Source: Ideonella benzenivorans (GTDB lineage: Bacteria > Pseudomonadota > Gammaproteobacteria > Burkholderiales > Burkholderiaceae_C). Taken from it: DNA of 64,000 bases. The notes below the pieces were generated by a model. It did no database searches. It was not told the DNA's origin and saw only the letters and a list, made by a program, of their open reading frames with translations. Shown here in pieces: positions 1-9,723 of the stretch. The position numbers were made by a program, and so were the translations under genes. The DNA lies in NCBI RefSeq assembly GCF_020387415.1, contig NZ_JAGWCB010000010.1, positions 248,001 through 312,000 of the forward strand. Reading direction: 5' to 3'. Each line of letters starts with the position of its first letter. The stretch's first letter is position 1.

Positions 1-183
1 ATCGCCGAAGCGGTCGAACAGCAGACGCGAGACCGCCAGGCTCAAGACCGCATCGCCGAGGAATTCGAGGCGCTCGTTGTGCTCGGCGCCGTAGCTGCGG
101 TGGGTCAAGGCCCGCTGCAGCAGCTCGGGCCGCTGGAAGCGGTGGCCCAGACGCTGTTGCAGGAGTTCGTGACGTGCAGGCAT
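1..183 (-). CDS. rnc: Ribonuclease III, N-terminal part (runs off the window)
   Basis: Only the first 61 codons are present; the gene continues beyond base 1. RNase III cuts double-stranded RNA in rRNA and mRNA processing. The translated start [16 protein letters not shown] leads into ALTHRSYG and [12 protein letters not shown], the family signature that carries the catalytic acidic residues. The ATG at 181-183 gives a start only about 20 residues before the signature helix, as in other RNase III proteins. It lies 14 bases downstream of the DUF4845 gene in the lepA-lepB-DUF4845-rnc order usual for Burkholderiales, so it is probably co-transcribed with them. The dsRNA-binding domain is outside the window and cannot be checked. 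Confidence 0.95.
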   Translation of the reverse strand, partial: MPARHELLQQRLGHRFQRPELLQRALTHRSYGAEHNERLEFLGDAVLSLAVSRLLFDRFGD

Positions 184-197
184 GGACAGAGGGTCTT

Positions 198-581
198 TCA
201 GCGGTTGCCGCCGTGGTACTTGATCAGCAGGTAGACCGGATCGAACAGCTCGATCTGCTTGTCGTAGGCAAAGCTGATCTTGACGTGGTCGCCGCTGGTG
301 TCGATCTGCAGGTCATCGGCGCCGATCGTGCTGATCGAGTACTCGACATCCTGCTGGGCCTGGAAGGCCTTGCGGATCTCGGGCGCCGTGTTGGTGCCGG
401 AATCCGCGATCTTCTGCACCGCCCGCTGGATCGTGAAGTACTCGTTCATCGTCGGCAGCACCTTCATCGCGAGCACGGCCAGCATCCCGACCAGCACCGC
501 CCAGAACAGCAGGCCGAGCAGCGACAGGCCACGCTGACGCAGATAGCTGGAACGGTGCGGGGATCGGACGGACATCGCCAT
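198..581 (-). CDS. DUF4845 family single-pass membrane protein
   Basis: This is a 127-residue protein of unknown function that sits between lepB and rnc in many beta- and gammaproteobacteria. The sequence shows a short basic N-terminus ([13 protein letters not shown]), one hydrophobic segment at about residues 18-39, and a small soluble domain of about 85 residues that probably faces the periplasm. The C-terminal pattern ([19 protein letters not shown]) and the position fit the DUF4845 family. The start at 581 is an ATG preceded by GAGG; an alternative ATG lies two codons in. The gene begins 11 bases after the lepB stop and ends 14 bases before rnc, so it is likely translated from the lepA-lepB transcript. 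No catalytic motif is visible. Its function is not known to me. Confidence 0.85.
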   Translation of the reverse strand: MAMSVRSPHRSSYLRQRGLSLLGLLFWAVLVGMLAVLAMKVLPTMNEYFTIQRAVQKIADSGTNTAPEIRKAFQAQQDVEYSISTIGADDLQIDTSGDHVKISFAYDKQIELFDPVYLLIKYHGGNR

Positions 582-592
582 GATGGTGGGCC

Positions 593-1568
593 TCAGTGGA
601 AACTGCCAATGCGGCTGGGGTTGCGGAAATTCATCCAGACGAACACCGCCTTGCCCACGATGTTCTCATCCGGCACGAAGCCCCAGTATCGCGAATCTTC
701 CGAATTGTCGCGGTTGTCGCCCATCATGAAGTAATGACCGGCCGGCACCTTGCAGACAAAACCCTCGATGCTGTAGCGGCAGTTCTCCCGGAACGGGAAC
801 TGGCGCGGCGCGTCCACATTGAACGGCAGCACCTGCGGGCGGCGCTGGATGGCATGCTCCACCGGGCCGAGCTTCTCGCTGAACTGGGCCATGTAGCGCA
901 TGCTCTCGTCGTCGTAGGCATCGCCCAACGCCTGCGTCGGCACCGGCTGACCGTTGATCTTGAGCTGGGCGTTCAGGTAGGACACCTCGTCGCCGGGCAG
1001 GCCAACCACCCGCTTGATGTAGTCCAGCCGCGGATCGACCGGATAGCGGAACACCACCACGTCGCCACGGGCCAGGTCCTGGTTGGGGATGATCTTCTTG
1101 TCGATCACCGGCAGGCGGATGCCGTAGTGAAACTTGTTCACGAGGATCAGGTCGCCGATCTGCAGCGTCGGGATCATCGACCCCGACGGGATCTTGAACG
1201 GCTCGAACAGGAATGAGCGCATCACGAAGACAACGATGATCACCGGGAACAGACCCGCGGTCCAGTCCAGCCACCAGGGCTGGCGCAGCAACTGTTCACG
1301 CGCGGCGGCGATGTCGCCATCCACCTTGTCGATGCCCAGCTTGGACAGCTCGGCCCGGCGGGCGGCATCCTGGGCCTCCAGCGTGCGGGCCGCAGCCTCG
1401 CGCCGAGGCTGGAAGCGCCACTTCTCGGCCACCCAGTAGATGCCGGTCACCACGGAAAGGATCAACAGCAGCAGCGCAAAGTTGCCGAACCAGAGATCCA
1501 GATACCAACCGCCCAGATAGACGATCAGGGCGCCGTACAGGACGGCGGTCAATGCACTCATGGGGGAG

Positions 1569-1576
<8 letters not shown>
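593..1576 (-). CDS. lepB: Signal peptidase I
   Basis: This is leader peptidase, which removes signal peptides from exported proteins at the outer face of the inner membrane. The 327-residue protein has two N-terminal hydrophobic segments (about residues 9-45) and a third near 108-120 just before the catalytic domain. The Ser-Lys dyad is visible: box B PSGSM with Ser133 and box [12 protein letters not shown] with Lys188, followed by the box E signature [12 protein letters not shown]. Length matches proteobacterial LepB with the cytoplasmic loop. The first ATG (1576) overlaps the lepA stop as ATGAGTAA, which suggests translational coupling; a second in-frame ATG at 1561 is also possible. It is part of the lepA-lepB-DUF4845-rnc operon. 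Confidence 0.96.
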
Positions 1577-3377
<1,801 letters not shown>

Positions 3378-3518
3378 GCGGTTCAAAAGTCGGCGATGGG
3401 CCGTCGGATCTGCCTGGGTTCGGGTGACCGGGACGACTGTGGAAGGCGGAGGCCCGCGAACGAGGGGGGGTGCTGGCCCGGCTCAGAACCGGGAAAACGC
3501 ACCGCGAACGCCGCGGCT

Positions 3519-3552
3519 AAAAAAAAGGCACGTCCAAGAGGAGACGCGCCTT
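3519..3552 (-). terminator. Intrinsic terminator after the rpoE-rseA-rseB-mucD operon
   Basis: Read on the minus strand, bases 3552-3543 (AAGGCGCGTC) pair with 3534-3525 (GACGTGCCTT). This gives a 10-bp stem with one G-U pair, an 8-nt loop, and then an uninterrupted U run down to 3519. It lies about 240 bases after the mucD stop and about 140 bases before lepA. This is the clearest Rho-independent terminator in the window. Confidence 0.85.
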
Positions 3553-3788
3553 CCAACAAAACGTATGGCAACTGCTTGTTGGGCCTTCATTGTAGCGAAA
3601 AGCCCCCTGACGCAATGCCCTGCTGTGGTGGGAATGAACCGTTCCAAGGCGGGATCGACAAAAGTTGTCAACAACTTATCCACATCACCAAGGAAAACCG
3701 GGGGGCAGCATCGCCACCGCCCCCGGGGGGCATTTCGCCAGGCAGAAAGACCTTGAACTGCAGTCAACCAAGAGGGGGCTCGGTGAAC
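3553..3788. other. Non-coding interval with a palindrome and a DnaA-box-like site
   Basis: These 236 bases lie between the mucD stop and the terminator and hold no convincing gene. At 3663-3678 there is a perfect inverted repeat (AAGTTGT-CA-ACAACTT). It overlaps TTATCCACA at 3677-3685, which matches the consensus DnaA box exactly. The stretch is also lower in GC than its flanks around 3590-3690. It is probably the 3' untranslated region of the mucD transcript. The 7-bp arms could form a hairpin or bind a dimeric protein. Nothing in the sequence shows which. Confidence 0.4.
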
Positions 3789-5261
3789 TCACCGGCCGGC
3801 GGTTGGCTGGATGATCACGTAGTTCACCCATTCACCGCGGCGCACCAGCAAGGTCACGCGCGCCTTCTTGTCCAGCTTGGCCACCAGGCTGGCGAACTGC
3901 TTGGCGTCGCGGATCTCGGTGTTCTCCAGCGTCAGCACCACATCGCCTTCGCGCAAGCCGGACTTGGCGGCCGGCCCCTCGGCCTTGGTGACCTGCACGC
4001 CACTCTTGAGCCGCAAATCCCGCTTCTGAGCCTCGCTCAGATCGGCCACCGTCAGCCCCAGCACATTGCGCGCAGCAGGCGCGGCGCTGTCGCCTTCCTT
4101 GGCGGCCGGCTTGTCCGGCTCGAACTCACCCACCGTGATGGCCACGTCCTTGTAGCCGCCCCGGCGGTACACCTGCAGCATGGCCTTGCTGCCCGGCTTG
4201 AGGGCACTGACGCCACGCTGCAGGTCGGACGCCTTGTCCAGCGGCTTGCCATCGAGCTTGACGATGATGTCGCCCGCCTCCAGCCCGGCCTTCTCTGCCG
4301 GCGAGCCAGGCTCCACCCCCCGCACCATCGCGCCCTGGGGTTTGCCCAGACCGATCGACTCGGCCACCTCACGGGTAACCTCGGCAATCATCACGCCAAT
4401 GCGCCCGCGCACCACCCGTCCGCTGGTGCGCAACTGGTCCGCCACACGCATCGCCTCGTCGATGGGAATCGAGAACGAGATGCCCGCATAACCACCCGAG
4501 GGGCTGTAGATCTGGGAGTTGATGCCCACGACCTCACCGCGCATGTTGATCAGCGGCCCCCCCGAATTGCCCGGGTTGATCGCCACATCCGTCTGGATGA
4601 AGGGCAGCAGTTCCCCGGTGTCGCGCTGCTTGGCGCTGACGATGCCCGCGGTCACGGTGTTCTGGAAATTGAACGGTGAGCCGATGGCGATCACCCACTC
4701 GCCCACCTTGAGCTTGCCCACGTCGCCGATCTTCACGGTCGGCAGGTTCTTGGCCTCGATCTTCACCAGCGCCACGTCGGAGCGCTTGTCGGCCCCCACC
4801 AACTTGGCCTTGAACTCGCGCTTGTCCGGCAGGGTGACGGTCAGGTCGTCCGCTCCCGACACCACATGCGCGTTGGTCATGATCAGGCCGTCGGCACTCA
4901 GGATGAACCCTGAACCCACCCCCCGCCGCAGGGGCTCGTCGTCGGACTCGCCGTTGTCCTCACCGCCATCGGCCGGCGGCGTGGCGGGCGGCAGCGGAAT
5001 ACCGAAGCGACGGAAGAGCTCCGCCAACCCCGGATCGACCTGGGCGCTGCGGGGATCGGCATGCACCTTCTCTTCGGTGCGGATGTTCACCACGGCCGGG
5101 CCGACCTGCTCGACGAGCTCGGTGAAGTCCGGCAGCCCCCGTGTGGCCGGGTCCGCCGCGTGAGCAGCGCCGGCCGACAGGGCAATGCTCACCCCCAGCC
5201 AGCCTGCGACCACGGTCCGCCGCCAGCCCAACCCCTGGGCCTGGAATCCAAGGCTCGACAT
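3789..5261 (-). CDS. mucD: Periplasmic Do-type serine protease (MucD/DegQ-like)
   Basis: This is an HtrA-family protease and chaperone that degrades misfolded envelope proteins; in this operon it acts downstream of sigma-E. The start at ATG 5261 is chosen because AGAGGAG lies 5 bases upstream; a GTG at 5279 would place that ribosome site inside the coding region. The 490-residue protein has a signal peptide ending near GAAHA-ADPA. The catalytic triad is visible as His132 (TNAHVV), Asp162 (KRSDVALV) and Ser233 (GNSGGPL), and two PDZ domains follow (about residues 285-375 and 395-480). An acidic and proline-rich loop at about 90-110 precedes the protease domain. It is the last gene of rpoE-rseA-rseB-mucD and is followed by a strong terminator. 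Confidence 0.93.
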   Translation of the reverse strand: MSSLGFQAQGLGWRRTVVAGWLGVSIALSAGAAHAADPATRGLPDFTELVEQVGPAVVNIRTEEKVHADPRSAQVDPGLAELFRRFGIPLPPATPPADGGEDNGESDDEPLRRGVGSGFILSADGLIMTNAHVVSGADDLTVTLPDKREFKAKLVGADKRSDVALVKIEAKNLPTVKIGDVGKLKVGEWVIAIGSPFNFQNTVTAGIVSAKQRDTGELLPFIQTDVAINPGNSGGPLINMRGEVVGINSQIYSPSGGYAGISFSIPIDEAMRVADQLRTSGRVVRGRIGVMIAEVTREVAESIGLGKPQGAMVRGVEPGSPAEKAGLEAGDIIVKLDGKPLDKASDLQRGVSALKPGSKAMLQVYRRGGYKDVAITVGEFEPDKPAAKEGDSAAPAARNVLGLTVADLSEAQKRDLRLKSGVQVTKAEGPAAKSGLREGDVVLTLENTEIRDAKQFASLVAKLDKKARVTLLVRRGEWVNYVIIQPTAGR

Positions 5262-5328
5262 GCACTCTCCTCTATGCACGATGGGGCCGACCGGCCCCGG
5301 ATATGGTGATGGGCTGTGCCCGGTGGGC

Positions 5329-6375
5329 TCAGCGCTTGCGTTCCAGCGCGGTGGCGAAACGTCTCAGGGTGTCCAAGGGCACATCGCCCATGATGGTGAC
5401 CCAGAAGTCATCCCGCCGTCCCATCAGTGTGTGAGTGGCCCCGATGGTGACGCTGACCTCGCCTTGGTGGCGCCCCGGCTGGAAAGGTTCAATGAACAGG
5501 GACACGTGCGTCAGCCCATCCGAATAGATGGCCTGCAGCACGGTGGGGGCCGCCGACGCCCCCATCGGGTCCAGGCTGCGCTTGGCGCAATGCACCTCGC
5601 GAAATCCCGGAGGCAAGGACGTCAGTGTCCAGCCTTCCCCTTCCAGCGTGGCAGGCTGGACGACGGGCCGCAAGACGCGGTAGCCGTCCAGCTTGCGCAT
5701 GGCGGCCTGCACCAGTTCAGGTTGCGGCTTCACGCCGATGGACAACTCCGAGAAGGCGGCCGACTCCAAGGGCTGACCATTGAGCCCCAGCACCTCGGAG
5801 CGCAGCAGCAGGCCCGTCTGCCGCTCGGCCCAGAGGCGCTGGCTGAAGCGCACCATGTCGCGCGCCTTCAGCAAGACCACATCGGCGTCGTAGCCCGCCA
5901 CACGGTCACGCCCCAAGGAGCGCAGCTCATACCATTCCAGCACCCGCTTGCCGCCAGTGCCCGAGAGCAGCGCCGGGAACATCGCACGCGGATCGCGCTG
6001 CTCGATGACCGCCACATGGGCCCGCGGCCAGACCGTCTGCACCAGATCGTTGTGGCGCCACATGCTGCGCGGCTCGCCGTCCAGCGCCTCGATGCGCTCG
6101 TATTGCTGGTTGCCCTCGCAGTAATGCGCCACCCGGGTGCTGCTGACAGCCCCGCCCCCGCTCACCACCAGGGTGCCCTGGTAGTTGCGCGTCGATGCGG
6201 CGGACTGACTGCGCATCAACCAGGCCCGGGCAGACAGCCCGGACGCACTCGCGGCGTCAGCGGCGGGTACAGGCAACCCACCGGCGGCCCATGCCGGTCC
6301 AACGCAAAGCAACCAGCTTCCCAACGTGGCGGCCAGCCACCCTCGTCGCTGGCCTCGCCCATCAAAACACTGCAT
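5329..6375 (-). CDS. rseB: Sigma-E regulatory protein RseB/MucB
   Basis: This periplasmic protein binds the anti-sigma factor RseA and shields it from cleavage until it senses mislocalised lipoprotein or LPS. The 348-residue product begins with a signal sequence (hydrophobic stretch at about residues 13-30, cleavage probably after AWA). The N-terminal domain carries family features such as STRNYQGTLVV and HYCEGNQQYERIEALDG, followed by the smaller C-terminal domain. The ATG at 6375 lies 22 bases after the rseA stop. Length and position, between an rseA-like gene and a Do protease gene, agree with MucB/RseB. The identification rests on the RseB-type N-terminal pattern plus context. Confidence 0.9.
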   Translation of the reverse strand: MQCFDGRGQRRGWLAATLGSWLLCVGPAWAAGGLPVPAADAASASGLSARAWLMRSQSAASTRNYQGTLVVSGGGAVSSTRVAHYCEGNQQYERIEALDGEPRSMWRHNDLVQTVWPRAHVAVIEQRDPRAMFPALLSGTGGKRVLEWYELRSLGRDRVAGYDADVVLLKARDMVRFSQRLWAERQTGLLLRSEVLGLNGQPLESAAFSELSIGVKPQPELVQAAMRKLDGYRVLRPVVQPATLEGEGWTLTSLPPGFREVHCAKRSLDPMGASAAPTVLQAIYSDGLTHVSLFIEPFQPGRHQGEVSVTIGATHTLMGRRDDFWVTIMGDVPLDTLRRFATALERKR

Positions 6376-6397
6376 GTGGACGTTCCGCCTCAGGACT

Positions 6398-7063
6398 TCA
6401 CTGGCTGTCCGGGCTCAGTGCCACCTCGCGCACGCCCCCCGGTGCAGCCAGAGCGGCCCCTTGGGCAAACTGCCGATGAGCCATCAGATAGCGGTCGAGC
6501 TGCGGATTGCGCTGCATCGGCAGCGACGTCAGCTCGACCATGGACGCAGGTGCGGCAGAGGCCTGCGCCTGCGCCAGTTCAACACCCACGGGAAGGACAC
6601 CGGAGGCCGGTGAGCGCCAGACCATGGCCGCCCCCACCGCCATCATGCAACCAGCCGTGACAGCCGCCGTTGTGGTCCAGGTGCGGTGCGAGACGATCAT
6701 CTGATGCCATCGGCGGCGCGTGTCCAGCGACACCACATTCGATGCGGCGGCGCTGTCAACCGATGCCGCCGCCGGCAAGGGTGCCAGCACCACCGGCTCC
6801 TGGGCCAGACGTTCGCGCAGACTGCCGAGGAAGCGGGCGTCATGCGCCGCCACGCTGCCGAGGTCGTCAGACCGCATCACGTCGCCGATCAGCGCATAAC
6901 CATGCCATTCCGCACGACAGTCCTCATCCTCGCGCCACGCGCGCAGGGCGTCGCGCATCTCGGCATCCGAGGCTTCACCATCGGCCATGGCCGACAGGCA
7001 GGCACGGACCAGCTCACGCTCGCTCAGGGGCTCCGACATCATCTCTGACACTCCAGCAGCCAT
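6398..7063 (-). CDS. rseA: Anti-sigma-E factor RseA (MucA-like)
   Basis: This is an inner-membrane anti-sigma factor that holds RpoE inactive and is destroyed by regulated proteolysis. The N-terminal cytoplasmic part shows the RseA fold pattern LSAMADGEASDAEMRDAL followed by an acidic helix with WHGYALIGDVMRSDDL. One membrane span lies at about residues 130-148 (TAAVTAGCMMAVGAAMVW), then a periplasmic tail of about 70 residues. I chose the ATG at 7063 (221 residues) because GGTGAGG sits 5 bases upstream and the start is 7 bases after the rpoE stop. ATGs at 7087 (overlapping rpoE) and 7042/7039 are alternatives. The rpoE-rseA-rseB-mucD order supports the role. Confidence 0.88.
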   Translation of the reverse strand: MAAGVSEMMSEPLSERELVRACLSAMADGEASDAEMRDALRAWREDEDCRAEWHGYALIGDVMRSDDLGSVAAHDARFLGSLRERLAQEPVVLAPLPAAASVDSAAASNVVSLDTRRRWHQMIVSHRTWTTTAAVTAGCMMAVGAAMVWRSPASGVLPVGVELAQAQASAAPASMVELTSLPMQRNPQLDRYLMAHRQFAQGAALAAPGGVREVALSPDSQ

Positions 7064-7070
7064 ACTGGCC

Positions 7071-7685
7071 TCACCAACGTTCTCCATCGCGTGTGTCCAG
7101 CAAAGGCCGAAGTCGCTGGGCAATCGCCTCGCGGGCGCGAAAAATGCGCGATCGGACCGTGCCGATCGGGCAATTCATCACTTCCGCAATCTCTTCATAG
7201 CTCAAGCCTTCGATCTCCCGCAGGGTGATCGCCTGCCGCAGATCCTCCGACAAGGCATCGATCGCGGCGTTCACCGTCGCGGCAATCTCCTTGCTGGCCA
7301 ATACCGCATCGGGTGTGGCCATGTCGGTTTGTTCCGTTTGGGGAGAGGAAGTTTCATCCTCGTCGCTGGACACCGCAAACGCCGCCTCGGTGATCACCGG
7401 ATCGCGCTTGAGGTCCGCGAGCGCCTTCTTCGCGGTGTTCACCGCAATGCGGTAGAGCCAGGTGTAGAAGGCCGAGTCGCCGCGAAACTGCGGCAGGGCG
7501 CGATAGGCCCGAATGAAGGTTTCCTGGGCAATGTCGAACACCAGGTCGCTGTCGCGCACCATGCGTCCGATCAGGCGTTCGATCCGGCGCTGGTATTTGA
7601 CCACCAGCATCTCGAAGGCCCGCACATCCCCCTGTTTGACACGCTCGACCAGCGCGGCGTCGGCGTCGGCTTGCGGCGTCGTCAT
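7071..7685 (-). CDS. rpoE: RNA polymerase sigma factor RpoE (ECF, sigma-E/AlgU type)
   Basis: This extracytoplasmic-function sigma factor directs the envelope-stress regulon. From the ATG at 7685 the protein is 204 residues. Region 2 contains DLVFDIAQETFIRAYRAL and FYTWLYRIAVNTAK. Region 4 contains SYEEIAEVMNCPIGTVRSRI, the helix-turn-helix that reads the -35 element. Compared with E. coli RpoE there is a polar insertion (SSDEDETSSPQTEQTD) between regions 2 and 4, which is common in betaproteobacteria. The ATG overlaps the stop of the upstream small gene as ATGA, so the two are translationally coupled. An open frame continues upstream but has no good start there and would run through the neighbouring gene. 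Confidence 0.95.
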   Translation of the reverse strand: MTTPQADADAALVERVKQGDVRAFEMLVVKYQRRIERLIGRMVRDSDLVFDIAQETFIRAYRALPQFRGDSAFYTWLYRIAVNTAKKALADLKRDPVITEAAFAVSSDEDETSSPQTEQTDMATPDAVLASKEIAATVNAAIDALSEDLRQAITLREIEGLSYEEIAEVMNCPIGTVRSRIFRAREAIAQRLRPLLDTRDGERW

Positions 7686-8104
7686 GCCTGCGCCCCCTGC
7701 CGGCCCTGCTGCAACGCAACACGCACCGCATGCCACTGCGCAGGCGAGCGGGCATCCGCCGCGTCCAGCGGCAACCAACGGGTGCGGCGGCCCTGTCCTT
7801 GCGCGTCAACCGCATGGACCAGCAGCCAACGGCCGCCATCCCACACGACCGTCATGCCGGTCAGCGACCGCCCGGCCAGAGTCCAACAGGCACCGGTCCA
7901 CGCCAGTTCCCCGGGAACCCGCCGACGCCACGCGGCAGAGGCCAGCAGCCCCCCCAACACAGTGGCCACGCCAACCGCCCAGGCAGACTCCGCACCCAGC
8001 GAGAGAGCCAGACCGCTCATGCCCGCGGCACAGACAAGCGAACAGGCCGCGGGCCAGAACCCACGGCGAGCGAGCGGACAGGTGGCAGGCGGCGCCGTGT
8101 GCAT
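7682..8104 (-). CDS. Small hypothetical membrane protein between fabF and rpoE
   Basis: This 140-residue protein starts at ATG 8104, 27 bases after fabF, and ends in an ATGA overlap with rpoE. The first half is hydrophobic, with two likely membrane spans (about residues 14-34 and 39-58). The second half is soluble and tryptophan-rich (WTGACWTLAG, VVWDGGRWLLV, TRWLPLDAADARS, AQWHAVRVAL). Two N-terminal spans followed by a small W-rich cytoplasmic domain resemble YgfX/CptA-type proteins, which also sit near rpoE in some gammaproteobacteria. That is a resemblance by architecture only. The overlap with rpoE means its translation probably influences RpoE synthesis. I cannot assign a firm function. 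Confidence 0.75.
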   Translation of the reverse strand: MHTAPPATCPLARRGFWPAACSLVCAAGMSGLALSLGAESAWAVGVATVLGGLLASAAWRRRVPGELAWTGACWTLAGRSLTGMTVVWDGGRWLLVHAVDAQGQGRRTRWLPLDAADARSPAQWHAVRVALQQGRQGAQA

Positions 8105-8131
8105 CGGGCCCGCCTCAGCTTCGGAGCGCGC

Positions 8132-9376
8132 TCAGAGGCGCCGGAACACCAACGTGCCGTTGGTGCCACCAAATCCGAAGTTGTTCTTCACCGCCACGTC
8201 GATCTTCATCTCCCGCGCGACATTGGCACAGTAGTCCAGGTCGCATGCCGGATCCTGGTTGAAGATGTTGATGGTCGGCGGCGAGATCTGATGATGCAGC
8301 GCCAGCACCGAGAACACCGACTCGATGCCGCCCGCACCGCCCAGCAAGTGGCCGGTCATGGACTTGGTCGAGTTCACCACCAGCTTCTTGGCATGGTCGC
8401 CAAAGGCCAGCTTGATGGCATTGGTCTCGTTGAGATCCCCGATCGGCGTTGAGGTGCCGTGGGCGTTCAGGTACTGAACATCCTCAGGGTTGATCTGGGC
8501 GTTGCGCAACGCCGCCTTCATGGACCGCTTGGGGCCGTCCACGTTCGGCGCCGTCATGTGGTAGGCATCGCTGCCCATGCCAAAGCCGATCACTTCAGCA
8601 TAGATCTTGGCACCGCGCTTCTTGGCGTGTTCGTACTCTTCAAGCACCATCACACCTGCGCCCTCGCCCAGCACGAAGCCGTCGCGGTCCCTGTCCCAGG
8701 GACGGGAGGCCGTGGCTGGATCATCGTTGCGGGTGGACAGTGCACGGGCCGACGCGAAACCACCAACCCCCAGCATGTCGACCGTCGATTCGGAACCACC
8801 GGCGATCATCACGTCGGCATCGCCGTACTCGATGATGCGGGCCGACTGGCCGATGCAATGCAGACCGGTCGTGCAGGCCGTCACCACAGCGAGGTTGGGT
8901 CCCGTGTAGCCGAAATGGATCGACACGTGACCCGAGATCATGTTGATGATCGAGGCGGGCACGAAGAACGGCGAGATCCGGCGCGGACCCCGCTCGACCA
9001 CCGTGCGGGCGGTGGCCTCGATTTCCGGCAAGCCCCCGATGCCTGAGCCGATCATGCAGCCGATGCGCTCGGCCTGCTCCTCGCTGAGCGTGGAGCCCAT
9101 CGGCAGCCCGGCATCCTTCACCGCCTGAATGGCCGCCGCCACCCCAAAGTGGATGAAGGTGTCCATGTGCTTGGCTTCCTTGCCGGGGATGTAATCCTCG
9201 ACATGGAAGCCCTTGACTTCACCGGCGAACTGGCAGGCGATGCCAGAGGCATCAAACTTCGTGATCGGTGCGATGCCGGACTTCCCTGCGATGAGGTTGG
9301 CCCAGCCCTCGGACACCGTATTGCCGACCGGGCTGATGAGCCCCAGGCCGGTGATGACAACGCGTCGACGGGTCAT
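8132..9376 (-). CDS. fabF: Beta-ketoacyl-ACP synthase II
   Basis: FabF condenses malonyl-ACP with a growing acyl-ACP in type II fatty-acid elongation. The 414-residue protein has the thiolase-fold catalytic triad Cys168 (VTACTTGLHC), His306 (NAHGTSTPIGD) and His343 (KSMTGHLLGGAGG), and ends with the family C-terminus NNFGFGGTNGTLVF. The ATG at 9376 gives MTRRRVVITGLG, the usual start; a TTG eight codons upstream is unlikely. It lies 35 bases after acpP in the conserved fabD-fabG-acpP-fabF order. Length matches E. coli FabF (413 residues). Downstream it is followed closely by the small membrane protein and rpoE. Confidence 0.97.
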   Translation of the reverse strand: MTRRRVVITGLGLISPVGNTVSEGWANLIAGKSGIAPITKFDASGIACQFAGEVKGFHVEDYIPGKEAKHMDTFIHFGVAAAIQAVKDAGLPMGSTLSEEQAERIGCMIGSGIGGLPEIEATARTVVERGPRRISPFFVPASIINMISGHVSIHFGYTGPNLAVVTACTTGLHCIGQSARIIEYGDADVMIAGGSESTVDMLGVGGFASARALSTRNDDPATASRPWDRDRDGFVLGEGAGVMVLEEYEHAKKRGAKIYAEVIGFGMGSDAYHMTAPNVDGPKRSMKAALRNAQINPEDVQYLNAHGTSTPIGDLNETNAIKLAFGDHAKKLVVNSTKSMTGHLLGGAGGIESVFSVLALHHQISPPTINIFNQDPACDLDYCANVAREMKIDVAVKNNFGFGGTNGTLVFRRL

Positions 9377-9411
9377 GCGTGAGATCGGATCAGGAAACAA
9401 CCCAAGGCCGA

Positions 9412-9651
9412 TCAGGCCTTGGCGTGGGCCTTGGCGTAGTCGATCGCCAGCTGCACGGTCGTGATCTTCTCGGCTTCCTCGTCAGGGATCTCGATGCCGA
9501 ACTCGTCTTCGAGGGCCATCACCAGCTCCACCGTGTCCAGGGAGTCGGCACCCAGGTCGGCCACAAAGGCCTTCTCGTTGGTGACGTCGGCTTCGGGAAC
9601 GCCCAGTTGCTCGGCAATGATCTTCTTGACGCGTGCTTCGATATCGCTCAT
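9412..9651 (-). CDS. acpP: Acyl carrier protein
   Basis: This 79-residue acidic carrier protein holds acyl chains on a phosphopantetheine arm. The attachment serine is Ser37 in the motif [15 protein letters not shown]. The sequence has the standard helix pattern from [18 protein letters not shown] to the C-terminal lysine- and alanine-rich end. A very strong ribosome site (GGAGGAG) lies 4 bases before the ATG at 9651, as expected for one of the most abundant proteins. A TAGAAT hexamer at 9691-9686 could be a gene-specific promoter. Confidence 0.98.
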   Translation of the reverse strand: MSDIEARVKKIIAEQLGVPEADVTNEKAFVADLGADSLDTVELVMALEDEFGIEIPDEEAEKITTVQLAIDYAKAHAKA

Positions 9652-9685
9652 GACTCCTCCAGGAGGGATTGCGTAAAACGGCCGG

Positions 9686-9708
9686 ATTCTACGCTGGCAG
9701 ACCCAGCG
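9686..9708 (-). promoter_or_regulatory. Putative acpP promoter -10 element with adjacent inverted repeat
   Basis: On the minus strand TAGAAT occupies 9691-9686, 34 bases before the acpP ATG, a sensible -10 position. Immediately upstream, CGCTGG (9708-9703) and CCAGCG (9697-9692) form a perfect 6-bp inverted repeat around a 5-nt loop. I see no good -35 hexamer. The repeat could be a regulator site overlapping the -35 region or a small hairpin after fabG. Confidence 0.35.
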
Positions 9709-9723
9709 CTCCGGTGTGGGGAT

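Noticed and set aside
3677-3685. Replication origin
   Set aside because: There is only one DnaA box, with no dnaA, dnaN or gidA neighbours and no cluster of boxes.
3483-3767. Minus-strand open frame of 94 codons between mucD and lepA
   Set aside because: It reads straight through the intrinsic terminator stem and U run at 3519-3552, has no recognisable domain, and has an atypical composition.
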